Origin: Haliclystus octoradiatus
Lineage: Eukaryota; Cnidaria; Staurozoa; Stauromedusae; Haliclystidae
DNA length: 64,000 bases
Assembly (NCBI GenBank): GCA_916610825.1
Contig: CAKAJK010000008.1
Span: 274,857 to 338,856 of the forward strand
Reading direction: 5' to 3'
Both the position numbers and the translations under genes were made by a program. Under the pieces are notes generated by a model, which was not told where the DNA came from, did no database searches, and was given only the letters and a program-made list of their open reading frames with translations. This document shows, one piece after another, positions 62,801 to 64,000 of the stretch; the first letter of the stretch is position 1, and the number at the start of each line of letters is the position of its first letter.

Positions 62801-63957
62801 ATTCGAAATTTCAAAACTGTGCATTGTAAACTTTTGAGAACATTATTCTTGTTCAGAATTTTGCACTGATTCCAAATATACTATTTGTGAAACGATTACG
62901 CCATTATAACTCGAGAAATTGTTGTTTTAGTTTGACGTACAAAACTTTGTTAAAATTCGAAATTTCAAAACTGTACATTTTAAACTTTTGAGAACATTTT
63001 TCTTGTTCAGAATTTTGCACTGATTCCAAATATACTATTTGTGAAATGATTGCTCAACTATAACTCGAGTAATTCGTGTTTGAAGATTTCCTTTGTTTAA
63101 AGTTGAAAATTTGAAACTGTAAAATAGAAGTTTTGAATACAATATTCTTGTTCAGAATTTTTCACTGATTCCAAATATACTACTTGTGAAACGATTACGC
63201 CATTATAACTCGAGAAATTGTTGTTTTAGTTTGACGTACAAAACTTTGTTAAAATTCGAAATTTCAAAACTGTGCATTGTAAACTTTTGAGAACATTATT
63301 CTTGTTCAGAATTTTGCACTGATTCCAAATATACTATTTGTGAAACGATTACGCCATTATAACTCGAGAAATTGTTGTTTTAGTTTTACGTACAAAACTT
63401 TGTTAAAATTCGAAATTTCAAAACTGTACATTTTAAACTTTTGAGAACATTTTTCTTGTTCAGAATTTTGCACTGATTCCAAATATACTATTTGTGAAAT
63501 GATTGCTCAACTATAACTCGAGTAATTCGTGTTTGAAGATTTCCCTTGTTTAAAGTTGAAAATTTGAAACTGTAAAATAGAAGTTTTGAATACAATATTC
63601 TTGTTCAGAATTTTTCACTGATTCCAAATATACTACTTGTGAAACGATTACGCCATTATAACTCGAGAAATTGTTGTTTTAGTTTGACGTACAAAACTTT
63701 CTTAAAATTCGAAATTTCAAAACTGTACATTTTAAACTTTTGAGAACATTATTCTTGTTCAGAATTTTGCACTGATTCCAAATATACTATTTGTGAAATG
63801 ATTGCTCAACTATAACTCGAGTAATTCGTGTTTGAAGATTTCCTTTGTTTAAAGTTGAAAATTTGAAACTGTAAAATAGAAGTTTTGAATACAATATTCT
63901 TGTTCAGAATTTTTCACTGATTCCAAATATACTACTTGTGAAACGATTACGCCATTA
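56882..63957 (+). repeat. A4/A5/A6/B3 family resumes, with 1658- and 1205-bp units
   Basis: After the first B3 (56882) come A4 A5 B3, A6/A4 hybrid (57480), A1 B3 A6 B3. Then two copies of an eleven-monomer 1658-bp unit, A4 A1 B3 A4 A5 B3 A6 A5 B3 A6 B3, lie at 58232-59889 and 59890-61547. Two copies of the eight-monomer 1205-bp unit A4 A1 B3 A4 A5 B3 A6 B3 follow at 61548-62752 and 62753-63957. The 1658-bp unit is the 1205-bp unit plus an A6 A5 B3 trimer (453 bp). Private marks include AATCTTTCAC at 57433, TTTAG in the A6 at 59138 and TTTCCCTTG at 63545. Confidence 0.88.
57480..57633 (+). repeat. Second A6/A4 hybrid monomer
   Basis: CTTTCTTAAA (C at 57522) is combined with GTGCATTGT (G at 57548) in one 154-bp monomer. 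In the first copy of this region the run is A6 (26494) B3 A4 (26793) A1. Here a single hybrid takes the place of A6-B3-A4, so exactly 299 bp are missing. The breakpoint lies within 57522-57548. Confidence 0.87.
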
Positions 63958-64000
63958 TAACTCGAGAAATTGTTGTTTTAGTTTGACGTACAAAACTTTG
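63958..64000 (+). repeat. Partial A monomer at the right edge
   Basis: The first 43 bases of an A monomer with GACGTAC and CTTTG. By position in the 1205-bp unit it should be A4, but the diagnostic bases lie beyond the window. The array continues to the right. Confidence 0.9.

Larger units (their letters stand above)
1..64000. repeat. Continuous two-monomer satellite DNA array filling the window
   Basis: The window is tandem monomers in one orientation from end to end. Each begins with TAACTCGAG or a one-base variant and is either 154 bp (A) or 145 bp (B). Reading monomer by monomer gives 243 A and 183 B complete units ending at 63957, which sums exactly to that position, so no net insertion or deletion exists. 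GC is about 27%. No gene, transposon or unique spacer interrupts the array. Long homogeneous arrays with higher-order structure are typical of eukaryotic centromeric or heterochromatic satellites; a centromeric role is inference only. Monomer lengths near 147 bp would fit about one nucleosome core each, also inference. The species is not identifiable from this sequence. Confidence 0.98.

Noticed and set aside
1-64000. CRISPR array, because of regular repeats
   Set aside because: Repeats are contiguous with no unique spacers, and the units are 145-154 bp.
1-64000. Mammalian-type CENP-B box
   Set aside because: No TTCG....A..CGGG match is present; the only TTCG contexts are TTCGAA and TTCGTG without a following CGGG.
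1-64000. Transposable element, rDNA spacer, tRNA or telomere repeat inside the array
   Set aside because: Monomer parsing leaves no residual sequence, and no terminal repeats, cloverleaf-like segments or short G-rich telomere motifs are seen.
1-64000. Inverted segments or strand switches within the array
   Set aside because: All monomers begin with TAACTCGAG or a near variant in the same orientation, and all joints follow the same order. CTCGAG itself is palindromic but the flanks are not.
1-64000. AT-rich -10/-35-like promoters or terminators
   Set aside because: Such matches recur in every monomer as a result of 27% GC and have no gene downstream.
1-64000. Naming a host species or a known satellite family
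   Set aside because: I do not recognise the monomer, and length plus AT content occur in many plants and animals. A database search of the A and B consensus would decide this.

Overview
The whole 64 kb window is one uninterrupted, head-to-tail satellite DNA array. I see no protein-coding gene, RNA gene, transposable element, CRISPR array or unique sequence. Satellite arrays of this size and order point to a eukaryotic chromosome, most likely a centromeric, pericentromeric or other heterochromatic block. I cannot name the species from the sequence. Base composition is about 27% GC, counted on representative monomers.

Two related monomers build everything: A (154 bp) and B (145 bp). B lacks 9 bp near A position 27 and is diverged over its first ~86 bp. 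Both share a 50-bp box and the joint TAACTCGAG. I parsed 426 complete monomers (243 A, 183 B; 243x154 + 183x145 = 63,957) plus a 43-bp start of the next one, so there is no net indel in 64 kb. Subtype codes used below. A1 is plain A. A2 has AAATTCTTG plus CACAA, with GACTTAC instead of GACGTAC in the second region; A2' is the same with CAGAA. A3 has GTGCATTTT. A4 has GTGCATTGT. A5 has GTTTTACG. A6 has CTTTCTTAAA. A7 has GACATAC plus CAAAA. B1 has TTTCCTTTG and ATAGAAG. B2 has TTTCTTTTG and ATATAAG. B3 is B1 with TACTACTTG. B4 has CTGTTAAATAG and the end CGATTAAGCC.

Layout. (1) 1-10175: A2/A7/B4-rich arrays, including three tandem copies of a 1042-bp seven-monomer higher-order repeat (HOR) at 2855-5980 and a ~1948-bp unit from 5981. 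(2) 10176-25442: mostly strict A-B dimers (299 bp) in longer HORs (897, 1495/1794, 2093 bp) marked by A3, A4 with TTTAG, B2 and A2-GACTTAC. (3) 25443-26040 is a transition. (4) 26041-52233 is a different family of A4, A5, A6, A1 and B3, in units of 453, 752, 906, 1051 and 1205 bp rich in A-A doublets. (5) 52234-56881: region-2 sequence returns abruptly. (6) 56882-64000: the region-4 family resumes with 1658- and 1205-bp units.

The order region 2 -> transition -> region 4 therefore occurs twice, offset by about 32.6 kb. This suggests one very large unequal-exchange duplication whose joint lies near 52234. Several hybrid monomers record smaller events, most of which fit loss of one 299-bp dimer or one 154-bp monomer. 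The array thus preserves a readable history of recombination at scales from 154 bp to about 33 kb. Subtype calls were made by eye, so exact identities need a computed alignment.
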